NCBI GenBank assembly: GCA_001871755.1
Contig: MNXL01000135.1
Location: 1 to 12,566 of the forward strand
DNA length: 12,566 bases
From: Anaerolineae bacterium CG2_30_64_16
GTDB taxonomy: Bacteria; Chloroflexota; Anaerolineae; CG2-30-64-16
Direction of reading: 5' to 3'
The notes beneath the pieces are model-generated. The model did no database searches. It was not told the origin of the DNA and was given only the letters and a program-made list of their open reading frames with translations. Both the position numbers and the translations under genes were made by a program. Positions 1-8,564 of this stretch are shown here, piece by piece (position 1 is the first letter of the stretch; every line of letters starts with the position of its first letter).

Positions 1-125
1 AACACCGTGCCGCCGTCGGAATTGGCAAACGCCACCAACGTCTCGGCCAGGCGGTCGGCGGACAGCTCGGGCATGACTTCCAGTTGGAGGCCGATGCCTC
101 GGCGCAGGAGGCTGCTGAGGGACAT
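1..125 (-). CDS. AlbA/Schlafen-type ATP-binding protein, N-terminal part only
   Basis: The gene runs off the left edge, so only the first 41 residues are visible. The peptide starts MSLSSLLRRGIG and reaches the segment LVAFANSDGGTV. An (V/C)AFANSDGG(T) motif followed by a hydrophobic strand is the hallmark of the AlbA_2/Schlafen-like putative DNA-binding and divergent ATPase family; in typical members it lies 30-50 residues after an E-x-K motif, here probably replaced by the segment around LQLEVMPEL. The ATG at 125-123 is preceded by GGAAGGA at a good distance, which supports this start. It lies 62 bp downstream of the toxin gene on the same strand and could be the last gene of that operon. 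These proteins are often transcriptional regulators or defence-associated; the exact role cannot be given from so short a piece. Confidence 0.65.
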   Translation of the reverse strand, partial: MSLSSLLRRGIGLQLEVMPELSADRLAETLVAFANSDGGTV

Positions 126-187
126 GAAGTCCTTCCGTTGAAATGAATGATCCGCGTTCCATGGCCCTGGTCAGAATGGCTTCATCT

Positions 188-565
188 TCATGGATTGCGA
201 TAGACCTTTTCATGTACACCGATCACGCGATGGACACAGACCCGCTCACCGGTCTTGGGGTCTTCCTGGAAGTGGAACGTCCAGCGGTACTTCTGGCTGA
301 TGCGACCCGACCAGACTCCTGGATATCCCTCGACGCGCTCGATCGAGAGGCTGGGATGCGACATGTCCCGGCAAAACAACTCAAACGCCTTGCGCGCTTG
401 CGCTTTGACCTCTGGAGGTAGAGCCGCAAATGCTTCAACAAAGCGCTGGGTGTATCCTCTCAATAATTGGGGGAGGCCGTCGTCACGTGCCAGGCACTTG
501 CGAAGTGCCTGGCACGTTGGCCCCAAAAAATTGAGAAGATACCGCTGGGTTTTGATGTGCTTCAT
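188..565 (-). CDS. RelE/ParE-type toxin with a 33-residue transposon-derived insertion
   Basis: A 125-residue product. From residue 42 on (FVEAFAALPPEVKAQARKAF, then HPSL, then a GVWSGRISQKYRW strand pair and a C-terminal H-R-V-I-G-V-H segment) it has the form of the RelE/ParE/HigB toxin superfamily, small proteins that are either ribosome-dependent mRNA interferases or gyrase poisons. Residues 9-41 are encoded by a mobile element plus one copy of its target duplication. Removing these 99 bases joins MKHIKTQR directly to FVEAFAAL, giving a normal 92-residue family N-terminus. The ATG is 2 bp after the antitoxin stop, the usual antitoxin-toxin spacing. The insertion falls at the first strand/helix of the fold, so the toxin may be inactive or weakened. 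Family membership is fairly sure; the molecular target is not visible from sequence. Confidence 0.75.
   Translation of the reverse strand: MKHIKTQRYLLNFLGPTCQALRKCLARDDGLPQLLRGYTQRFVEAFAALPPEVKAQARKAFELFCRDMSHPSLSIERVEGYPGVWSGRISQKYRWTFHFQEDPKTGERVCVHRVIGVHEKVYRNP
444..550. mobile_element. MITE copy A with 8-bp target duplications, inserted in the toxin gene
   Basis: The element proper is 452-542 (91 bp). It begins GTATCCTCTCAATAATTGGG and ends with the near-complement CCCCAAAAAATTGAGAAGATAC-type terminus (522-542), so it has inverted ends of about 20 bp. It is flanked by a perfect 8-bp direct repeat CGCTGGGT at 444-451 and 543-550, the signature of transposition. It encodes no protein of its own and must have been moved in trans by a transposase outside this window. 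Copy B at 3432-3493 is a relative in the opposite orientation. The IS family was not identified; 8-bp duplications occur in several families (for example ISL3, IS66, IS256, ISAs1). Confidence 0.85.
487..515. repeat. 29-bp perfect palindrome nested in MITE copy A
   Basis: The arms GTGCCAGGCACTT (487-499) and AAGTGCCTGGCAC (503-515) are exact complements around a GCG loop. The pairing extends two more bases on each side in the host element (485-517). The unit is absent from MITE copy B, and the 29-bp length equals exactly the size difference between the two copies (91 versus 62 bp). It is therefore best read as a separate REP-like palindrome inserted near the centre of the MITE. Confidence 0.8.
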
Positions 566-567
566 CG

Positions 568-824
568 TTATACCAGGCTTGCCAGAAATTCAGCATCATT
601 CTCGAAAACCTGGACACGACCGGCCGCAAGATCGGCTTCGGCCTCCTTTTCGGCAGCTTGCCACTCGGCTGTCCAAAACCATTCTTGTCCGGGCTTGACG
701 GAGGCTTGCTTCAAGTAAGTGTCAATGGCAGTGCGGATAATCTCGGCCACTGGCTGGCGAGTTGCAAAAGACAAGACACGCAATCGTTCATACTGTGTGT
801 TATCCAGTCGGAGTGAAATGGCTT

Positions 825-828
<4 letters not shown>
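568..828 (-). CDS. Ribbon-helix-helix antitoxin of the toxin-antitoxin pair
   Basis: An 86-residue product. Residues 1-42 (MKAISLRLDNTQYERLRVL, then ATRQPVAEIIRTAIDTYL) have the ribbon-helix-helix pattern: an alternating strand ISLRL that would lie in the DNA major groove, followed by two helices. The C-terminal half ends EADLAAGRVQVFENDAEFLA, an acidic segment typical of antitoxins that wrap a RelE/ParE partner. The likely role is to neutralise the toxin encoded 2 bp downstream and to repress the operon by binding DNA. The start ATG (828-826) shares bases with the gyrA stop TGA (827-825) in an ATGA overlap, with GAGG about 10 bases upstream inside gyrA. Longer readings starting further upstream in this frame would run through gyrA and are not credible. 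Confidence 0.85.
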
Positions 829-3392
<2,564 letters not shown>

Positions 3393-3431
3393 GGAAACTC
3401 CTGCAAAAAACCCTCACGATCTGGCTGCAAT

Positions 3432-3493
3432 GTATCTTCTCAGTTTCTTGGGGGTAGACCGGCCACAGTCACCCCGGATTATTGAGAAGATAC
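3432..3493. mobile_element. MITE copy B (62 bp) in the gyrA leader, with 8-bp target duplication
   Basis: The element begins GTATCTTCTCAGTTTCTTGG and ends ATTATTGAGAAGATAC, giving inverted ends of about 24 bp. It is flanked by a perfect direct repeat GCTGCAAT at 3424-3431 and 3494-3501. Its reverse complement aligns without gaps to copy A after the 29-bp palindrome of copy A is removed (46 of 62 positions identical by hand count). It lies between the predicted gyrA -10 box and the gyrA start, so it should be transcribed as a hairpin in the gyrA 5' untranslated region. Confidence 0.85.
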
Positions 3494-3499
3494 GCTGCA

Positions 3500-3505
3500 A
3501 TTATA
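3500..3505 (-). promoter_or_regulatory. Candidate -10 box of the gyrA promoter
   Basis: The minus strand reads a perfect TATAAT here. No good -35 hexamer lies 16-18 bases upstream (TAGCCG at 17 is weak). The last two bases of the box (AT) are also the first two of the target duplication of MITE copy B, so the transposition left the box intact. The expected transcription start falls at or next to the first base of the MITE. Confidence 0.45.
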
Positions 3506-3565
3506 CCGCAGAAGGGGCGTTTCGGCTACTCGAGCAACTCATCGAGCTGGCGCAGAACGCGCGAA

Positions 3566-3599
3566 GTGCGCAACCTGCCGGGGGATTCAGATTGCGCAC
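3566..3599. repeat. Small inverted repeat in the gap between the HhH gene and gyrA
   Basis: GTGCGCAA (3566-3573) and TTGCGCAC (3592-3599) are perfect complements around an 18-base loop. There is no T-run on either side, so it is not a clear terminator. It lies between the stop of the helix-hairpin-helix gene (3667) and the gyrA promoter. Apart from this, the -10 box and the MITE, nothing else is recognised in 3393-3666. Confidence 0.4.
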
Positions 3600-3666
3600 C
3601 TCGCTCTCTACCAGGAAGTATCGATTTGTCCAGAACGCTGTCGCCCCGCGCCGGATTCAATAGATC

Positions 3667-4848
3667 CTACGCGTTCAACCGGCGGGCTTGACCGCGCCAG
3701 TCATCGCGCACGACACGCTCCAGATTACCCTCGGTGAGTGCTTCCAACAGATCGTCGCCCGCTTCAGCCAGAGCCGCAAAGGATGTAATTCCCACTTCGC
3801 GCAATTTGCGCGCGTAGGACGGGCCGATCCCTTTGATGAGCGTCAGGTCATCTGTCCGGTCGGCTTGGGGTAGATCCGGCGTCTCCACGGGCGCCGCGAC
3901 GTCAACACGCGGCCTCGAACCGGAAGCCGCCTTGAGAGCCTTCAGTTCAGCAGCGATGCGAGCCGCCTCCTCGGCGCCCGGCAACCTCAGTGGTGCGCCC
4001 TTGCCTTTCAGCAGTGGGGTCACCCCGGCATCGGGCGCGGCCTCGACCTCGGCGATCGCTTCAGGCAGCGCCGCTTCCGGCAGCGCGGCCTCGACCTCGG
4101 CGATCGCTTCAGGCAGCGCCGCTTCGGGCAGTGCGGCCTCCACCTCGGCGATCGCTTCGGGCAGCGCCGCTTCGGGCAGCGCGGCCTCGGGCAGCGCGGC
4201 CTCCACCTCGGCGATCGCTTCGGGCAGCGCCGCTTCGGGCAGCACGGCCTCCACCTCGGCGATCGCTTCGGGCAGCGCGGCCTCGACTTCGGCCACTGCC
4301 TCGGAGACCGTGGCCTCTGATATCTCAATCTGTGGGAGGATGACTGGAGGCGCCGACACCTCCGTGATTGGAGCTGGCGTCTCGATCATCTCCGCCGCGG
4401 CGAGGGGCGTCTCGGCCAGCGCTTCGGCGGTCAAGACCGCCGGTATCGGAAGCGCTTCAGCTATGGGGATGGGGAGGGCTTCAGCGGCCAAGACCGCCGC
4501 TGGCGCGAGGGCTTCCGTAATCACGGGGGCGGGGGCGGGCTCGACCTCGATCGGTGTAGCCTGGGCCGCCGCGATAGCCGCCTCTTGCCGCTCTCGGGCT
4601 ACGCCCAGGTTGTTCTCGATCTGGGCCAGAAAGAGCAACACCGCTCCGAGGATCAGCAGGCTGAGAGCATTGAGAAACGCGCTCACCAACACCGGAAGCC
4701 ACATCCAGCCGCGCCACCCGATCCCCCAACCGGATCCCAACCCACCTCGGGCCAGTGTTATGGCAGCGACAACTCCGATCACGAAGAACACGAGAGCGGC
4801 GACCAGGAGAAGAACTGCGACTAATCTCGTCGTACGATGTCTGTGCAT
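3667..4848 (-). CDS. Two-TM membrane protein with Ala/Pro/Glu repeats and C-terminal helix-hairpin-helix domain
   Basis: A 393-residue protein of unknown function. Two hydrophobic segments (about residues 8-32 and 50-76) anchor the N-terminus in the membrane, separated by a Gly/Trp-rich loop. Residues 95-182 are Ala/Pro/Glu-rich. Residues 183-271 are near-perfect repeats of the modules ALPEA and AIAEVEA, rich in acid and predicted to form an extended or helical stalk. The C-terminal part (from about 333) has DDLTLIKGIGPSYARKLREVG followed by ITSFAALAEA, a classic helix-hairpin-helix (GIG) domain of the kind that binds DNA non-specifically, or proteins. The design suggests a membrane-tethered domain on a spacer; a nucleoid or DNA tether is only a guess. 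The start has AAAGGGGG upstream. The gene is divergent from moeA and upstream of gyrA on the same strand with a 274-bp gap. Confidence 0.75.
   Translation of the reverse strand: MHRHRTTRLVAVLLLVAALVFFVIGVVAAITLARGGLGSGWGIGWRGWMWLPVLVSAFLNALSLLILGAVLLFLAQIENNLGVARERQEAAIAAAQATPIEVEPAPAPVITEALAPAAVLAAEALPIPIAEALPIPAVLTAEALAETPLAAAEMIETPAPITEVSAPPVILPQIEISEATVSEAVAEVEAALPEAIAEVEAVLPEAALPEAIAEVEAALPEAALPEAALPEAIAEVEAALPEAALPEAIAEVEAALPEAALPEAIAEVEAAPDAGVTPLLKGKGAPLRLPGAEEAARIAAELKALKAASGSRPRVDVAAPVETPDLPQADRTDDLTLIKGIGPSYARKLREVGITSFAALAEAGDDLLEALTEGNLERVVRDDWRGQARRLNA
4036..4302. repeat. Coding tandem repeats of the HhH protein stalk
   Basis: The DNA is a run of related 15-bp (ALPEA) and about 33-bp (ALPEAIAEVEA) modules, combined mostly as 48-bp units with one extra 15-bp copy in the middle. 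Units differ by only a few bases (for example TCAGGCAGC versus TCGGGCAGC), so recent expansion by slippage or unequal exchange is likely. Module lengths are all multiples of three, so copy changes keep the frame. Confidence 0.85.
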
Positions 4849-4884
4849 GGGAAGCCCCCTTTCTGATGAGTGGTCAATAAGCCT

Positions 4885-4913
4885 ATTCTAACACACTTTC
4901 CTGCATTTTGCAC
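4885..4913 (-). promoter_or_regulatory. Candidate promoter of the HhH membrane protein gene
   Basis: On the minus strand GTGCAA (4913-4908) is followed after 17 bases by TAGAAT (4890-4885), preceded by TG one base away (extended -10). The leader to the ATG at 4848 would be about 30 bases. The -35 match is weak. Confidence 0.4.
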
Positions 4914-4919
4914 GATGAA

Positions 4920-4999
4920 CTAAGGACTGAGAAGTAAATAACTTGCGCAAGTCCCCCCTTCATTTGCCGGAGCAGATGAGTAAGTTATTTAGTCCTTAG
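4920..4999. mobile_element. 80-bp imperfect palindromic element between divergent genes
   Basis: The left end CTAAGGACT...TAAATAACTT (4920-4944) pairs with the right end AAGTTATTTAGTCCTTAG (4982-4999); the left arm carries about 7 extra bases (GAGAAGT). A perfect 12-bp palindrome ACTTGCGCAAGT lies at 4941-4952. No target duplication is evident, so the MITE assignment rests on size, AT-rich terminal inverted repeats and lack of coding. It is unrelated in sequence to MITE copies A and B. It lies between the candidate promoters of the HhH gene and moeA. Confidence 0.6.
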
Positions 5000-5061
5000 C
5001 CCTAAACAGAACACCCGAAAAATTAAGACGACGCCAGAGCGCTCGAAGTGACGACCTTTGG

Positions 5062-5091
5062 TTGCGGCAGAAGGCCGCGCTGTGCTATACT
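5062..5091 (+). promoter_or_regulatory. Candidate sigma-70-type promoter of moeA
   Basis: TTGCGG (5062-5067), an 18-base spacer, then TATACT (5086-5091) with TG one base upstream (extended -10). The transcript would start near 5098 and leave about 43 bases of leader before the ATG at 5141. Confidence 0.55.
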
Positions 5092-5140
5092 ACTGCCCGG
5101 TCAAGTTCACAGACTGCGCGGAAGGAACTCAAGAGCTGCC

Positions 5141-7288
5141 ATGTCGGTACACACTCACTCCCCATATCTCGAAGATATCCCCCTGGAAGAGGCGTTGGCC
5201 CGCTGGTGGACCGCCCTGGCCGCGGCCGGCCTGGATGGCCCATTGCCCGGGGAGTCGGTTGCACTAGAAGACGCGGCCGGCCGGATCACGGCCGAACCGG
5301 TGTGGGCGCTGGTCTCCTCGCCGCACTATCACGCGGCGGCGATGGACGGCTATGCCGTGGCCGCGGAGGACACGCGTGGGGCCAGCGAAACCCGGCCGGT
5401 CTACCTGCCGATCGGGGAAGCGGCGATCTATGTGGATACCGGCGATCCCCTGCCGCCGAACACCAACGCGGTGATCATGGCCGAAGAGGTTCAGCGCCAA
5501 CTCCATGCCGGGGCCGACGCGATCGAGATTCTTTCCGCCGTGGCGCCCTGGCAACACGTCCGGCCGATGGGCGAGGACATGGTCGCCACAGAACTGATCC
5601 TGCCCGCCAACCACCGGCTGCGACCGCAAGACATCGGCGCGGCGGCTGGATCGGGCCACGCCCGGCTGAAGGTGCGCCGGCAACCGCGAGTCGCGATCCA
5701 GCCAACCGGCACGGAGCTGGTCGCGCCCGGCAGCAACCTGCGCCCGGGCGATATCGTGGAGTATAACTCGTTGGTGCTGGGCGCGATGGTGCGCGAATGG
5801 GGTGGCCTGGTCACCCGCCTCTCCCCGCTGGCCGACGATTACGCCGCCATCAGAGACCGCATCCTCGAGGCCGCCCGCAGCCACGACCTGGTGATCATCA
5901 ACGCAGGGTCTTCGGCCGGGAGCGAAGACTATACAGCCCGCATCGTCGGCGAGTTGGGCCGCGTGCTGGTCCACGGCATCGCCATCCGGCCGGGCCACCC
6001 GGTCGTCCTCGGTGTGATCGAGACGCGGGGAGCAGAGGAAGGGGAGGAACGGAAGGAACGCAGGGAACTGAGGGAATCGACGGAACTGGGGGAACTGGGG
6101 GAACAAAGGGAACTGAGGGAACCAGGGGAACTCGGGGAATCTCAGGGAAACTCAGGGGGCGGAGACACCAATCCGCAATCCGCAATTCGAAATCCGCAAT
6201 CCGCAATCCGAAATCCGAAATCCAGAGTCGTCCCCGTCGCGGGTCTGCCCGGCTATCCGGTTTCGGCCGCGATGACCTGTGAACTGGTGGTGAAGCCGCT
6301 GATGACGCGCTGGCTCGGCCAATCGCCCGTCGAACGCCCCAAGATCGCGGCCACCATCACGCGCAAGGTGGTCAGCCCGATGGGCGAAGAGGAGTTCATG
6401 CGGGTCACCGTGGGCCAGGTGGGCGAGCGCGTCGTGGCCACCCCGTTGCCCGGCGGTGCGGGCGTGCTGATGTCGCTGGTGCGGGCCGACGGGATCGTGC
6501 GCATCCCGCGCGGCGAGCAGGGCTTCGAGGCGGGCACGGCGGTCACCGTGGAGCTATACCGGCCGCCGGACGCGATCCGCCAGACGCTCGTCGCCATCGG
6601 CAGCCACGACCTGACCCTGGATCTGCTGGCCGACGAGCTGGGCCGGCGCTATCCTGGCCGGAGCCTCTCCTCGGCCAACGTGGGCAGCCTGGGCGGGTTG
6701 CTGGCGTTGGGTCGTGGGGAAGCGCACTTCGCCGGCTCGCACCTGCTGGATGAGGAAACCGGCGAGTACAACATCCCCTACATCCAGCGCGTCCTGCCCC
6801 AGACACCGGTCGTCCTGCTGGGCTTTGTGCAGCGCGAGCAGGGGTTGATCGTGCCCAAGGGCAACCCGAAGGGGATCCGGGGGCTGGCCGATCTGACCCA
6901 CCCGGACGTGGTGTTCATCAACCGGCAACGCGGGGCCGGCACCCGCGTGCTGCTGGACTACCGGCTGCGGCAAGCGGGGATCGACCCGCGCGCCATCCAG
7001 GGTTATGCGCGGCAGGAGTTCACGCATTTGGCGGTGGCCGCGGCGGTCGCGTCCGGCGCGGCGGATTGCGGCATGGGCATCCTGGCCGCGGCCCGTGCAC
7101 TCGAGCTTGATTTCGTGCCGTTGGACATGGAGCGCTACGACCTGGTGATCCCGGCCCAATTCTTCGACGACGCGGCGTTAGCCCCGCTGCTGAGCATCAT
7201 CCGGGACCCCGCGTTCGCACGCCGCGTGGCGGGCCTGGGCGGCTATGCGACGCCCCAGATGGGCGAGGTGTTGGCGAGGATCGGGTGA
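5141..7288 (+). CDS. moeA: Molybdopterin molybdotransferase MoeA fused to a periplasmic-binding-like domain
   Basis: A 715-residue protein. MoeA inserts molybdate into adenylylated molybdopterin to complete the molybdenum cofactor in the cytoplasm. Residues about 10-475 are MoeA: MDGYAV (68-73), QPTGTELVAPGS (187-198), VIINAGSSAGSEDYT (251-265), AIRPGHPVVLG (281-291) and VAGLPGYPVSA (366-376). Residues about 480-710 form a PBP_like domain (LVAIGSHDLTLDLLADEL..., NRQRGAGTRVLLDYRL), related to ModE/LysR-type ligand sensors; this fusion is a known architecture in archaea and some bacteria and may sense molybdate or a related oxyanion. Residues about 294-362 are a repeat-encoded insertion between two strands that are nearly adjacent in normal MoeA. 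The ATG at 5141 has GGAAGGA upstream; an in-frame GTG at 5048 precedes the promoter and is rejected. It ends 7 bp from the convergent iron-exporter gene. Confidence 0.92.
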   Translation: MSVHTHSPYLEDIPLEEALARWWTALAAAGLDGPLPGESVALEDAAGRITAEPVWALVSSPHYHAAAMDGYAVAAEDTRGASETRPVYLPIGEAAIYVDTGDPLPPNTNAVIMAEEVQRQLHAGADAIEILSAVAPWQHVRPMGEDMVATELILPANHRLRPQDIGAAAGSGHARLKVRRQPRVAIQPTGTELVAPGSNLRPGDIVEYNSLVLGAMVREWGGLVTRLSPLADDYAAIRDRILEAARSHDLVIINAGSSAGSEDYTARIVGELGRVLVHGIAIRPGHPVVLGVIETRGAEEGEERKERRELRESTELGELGEQRELREPGELGESQGNSGGGDTNPQSAIRNPQSAIRNPKSRVVPVAGLPGYPVSAAMTCELVVKPLMTRWLGQSPVERPKIAATITRKVVSPMGEEEFMRVTVGQVGERVVATPLPGGAGVLMSLVRADGIVRIPRGEQGFEAGTAVTVELYRPPDAIRQTLVAIGSHDLTLDLLADELGRRYPGRSLSSANVGSLGGLLALGRGEAHFAGSHLLDEETGEYNIPYIQRVLPQTPVVLLGFVQREQGLIVPKGNPKGIRGLADLTHPDVVFINRQRGAGTRVLLDYRLRQAGIDPRAIQGYARQEFTHLAVAAAVASGAADCGMGILAAARALELDFVPLDMERYDLVIPAQFFDDAALAPLLSIIRDPAFARRVAGLGGYATPQMGEVLARIG
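6029..6223. repeat. Composite tandem repeats inside moeA (9-bp purine units, then AATCCG heptamers)
   Basis: Bases about 6029-6160 are a degenerate run with 9-bp periodicity around GGGAACTGA/GGAACTGGG, read in frame as E-L-G/E-L-R. Bases 6170-6223 are seven full AATCCG(C/A) heptamers plus five bases, read as the heptapeptide NPQSAIR. The reading frame stays open through both and re-enters conserved MoeA sequence at VVPVAGLPG. The same heptamer occurs at 12007-12045 outside any gene. Confidence 0.9.
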
Positions 7289-7295
7289 GTGTTTC

Positions 7296-8423
7296 TCAGC
7301 CCCCGACATTCACCCCAATCAGCCGGCCCACGCCGAACGTGATCGCGGCCGCGGCCAGCCCGAAGAGCGCCTGGCGCATGCCGGAGACCACGGGGCGCCG
7401 GCCCGTCATCAGCGTGATCGCCGCGCCGATCGTGAACAGGCCCACCGCGCTCAGCGCAGCGCTGGTGATGATGCCGGCCGTGCCGGTCAAGAAAACGTAG
7501 GGCAGGACGGGGATGATCGCACCCACGGCAAAGAGCAGGAAAGAGGTGATGGCCGCCTCCCACGCGGACCCGCCCAGCGCCTGCGGGTCGATGCCCAACT
7601 CCTCGCGGGCCAACGTGTCCAGCGCGGTCGCCTCATCGGAAAGCAGCCGTTCGGCCAGCGCGTGGGCCTCTTCAGGCGCGATCCCTTTGGCCTGGTAGAT
7701 CAGGGCCAGCTCTGCCTGCTCCTCCTCGGGGAGCTCGTTCAATTCGCGGCGCTCGATGTCCAGTTGATGCTCGTAGAGCTCCCGCGAACTCTGCACTGAC
7801 AGCCATTCGCCCAACGCCATCGACAGCGCGCCGGCCAGCAGCCCCGCAAACCCCGTCAACAAGATCAGCCTGGACGAGACCCCCGCGCCGGCCACCCCCA
7901 TGACCAGGCTGAAAACTGAGACCAGGCCATCGTTCGCGCCGAGCACGCCCGCGCGCAGCGCGTTTCCGCCGGTCGCCCGGTGGCGGCCCTCGAAGCGCGC
8001 CAACGCGCTGCCCTCCAGGCCGCTGGTCGTCCGCGATAGATAACCGAAGATGCGAGCGTGGGAACGCTCTTCGACGAGCATGTCCTGAGCCTCCGCCTCC
8101 GGCTGGCCGCGGTAGTCGTTGCTGGCGTTCTGCTCGAGCCCGACGATGGTCGGCAACACGAAGCCGGGGCCCAGGCGTTGAGCGAGCCAGCCGAGGACGC
8201 GCGTGCGCCAACTGGGGCCGTAGGCCGGCGCCAGCTCACCCGCGGCGCGCAACTTCGCCTCCCAGGCCGCGGCGTGCCGCCGCTCCGTGTCCGCCAGCTT
8301 GTGATAGACCGCGGTCAGGTCGGGGTTGGGTTCGGCCTCGGCCAACCGCTCATAGAGCGCGATGGCGTCTCGCTCGGCCTTCAGATTCTCTCGATAGCGG
8401 ACAACATCTGACTTGCTGGCCAT
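7296..8423 (-). CDS. MbfA-like membrane ferritin, rubrerythrin domain plus VIT/CCC1 iron transporter
   Basis: A 375-residue membrane protein. Residues 1-130 are a ferritin-like four-helix domain with metal-ligand motifs: E17 and E25 in the first helix, E47-R-R-H50 in the second, E97 in the third and E118/E119 with H122 (EERSH) in the fourth. Residues about 155-375 are a VIT1/CCC1 domain: NALRAGVLGANDGLVSVFSL begins TM1, SMALGEWLSVQSSRELYEHQ follows, and three more hydrophobic segments end the protein. Agrobacterium and Bradyrhizobium MbfA with this architecture export ferrous iron and protect against iron and peroxide stress, so Fe(II)/Mn(II) export is expected. GGAAAGGAG lies 8 bases before the ATG. 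A 121-bp palindromic element separates it from the upstream DHA2 pump gene on the same strand; the two may be co-transcribed because no separate promoter is visible outside the element. Confidence 0.88.
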   Translation of the reverse strand: MASKSDVVRYRENLKAERDAIALYERLAEAEPNPDLTAVYHKLADTERRHAAAWEAKLRAAGELAPAYGPSWRTRVLGWLAQRLGPGFVLPTIVGLEQNASNDYRGQPEAEAQDMLVEERSHARIFGYLSRTTSGLEGSALARFEGRHRATGGNALRAGVLGANDGLVSVFSLVMGVAGAGVSSRLILLTGFAGLLAGALSMALGEWLSVQSSRELYEHQLDIERRELNELPEEEQAELALIYQAKGIAPEEAHALAERLLSDEATALDTLAREELGIDPQALGGSAWEAAITSFLLFAVGAIIPVLPYVFLTGTAGIITSAALSAVGLFTIGAAITLMTGRRPVVSGMRQALFGLAAAAITFGVGRLIGVNVGG

Positions 8424-8443
8424 GTTGTTTCACTCCTTTCCTA

Positions 8444-8564
8444 AGTGGGTCGTTTGGCATGAAGCTGGCCATTCCAACCCGCAGCAGGCGCCCCTCGATA
8501 CGCCCTGCGGGGCACTCGGGATGCCTGCTGCTGGAATAGCCGAAGACGAAGCAAACGACCCACT
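8444..8564. mobile_element. 121-bp palindromic element between the DHA2 pump and the iron exporter
   Basis: Perfect 13-bp ends AGTGGGTCGTTTG (8444-8456) and CAAACGACCCACT (8552-8564) enclose further pairing: ATTCCA/TGGAAT (8471-8476 with 8532-8537) and GCAGCAGGC/GCCTGCTGC (8481-8489 with 8523-8531), plus a GC-rich centre. It would form a long bulged hairpin in RNA. No clear target duplication is seen. Its first two bases complete the TAG stop codon of the upstream pump gene. There is no T-run, so it is not a simple terminator. A mobile palindromic element is the best reading; an RNA-processing hairpin is possible. Confidence 0.6.

Noticed and set aside
3833..4891. 352-codon plus-strand frame rich in Ala/Ser/Gly repeats opposite the HhH gene
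   Set aside because: The repeats are the antisense reading of the ALPEA/AIAEVEA modules. The minus-strand frame has TM segments, a known C-terminal domain and a ribosome binding site.
5048..5140. Upstream GTG start for moeA adding 31 residues
   Set aside because: It lies upstream of the TTGCGG/TATACT promoter and has no ribosome binding site; ATG 5141 begins the family-like sequence after GGAAGGA.
6170..6223. Heptamer arrays considered as CRISPR-like repeats
   Set aside because: Units are 7 bp with no spacers; this is a simple tandem repeat, as is the run at 12007-12045.
7286..7298. Bidirectional terminator between convergent moeA and the iron exporter gene
   Set aside because: Only 7 bases separate the stops and no stem with a T-run is visible there.
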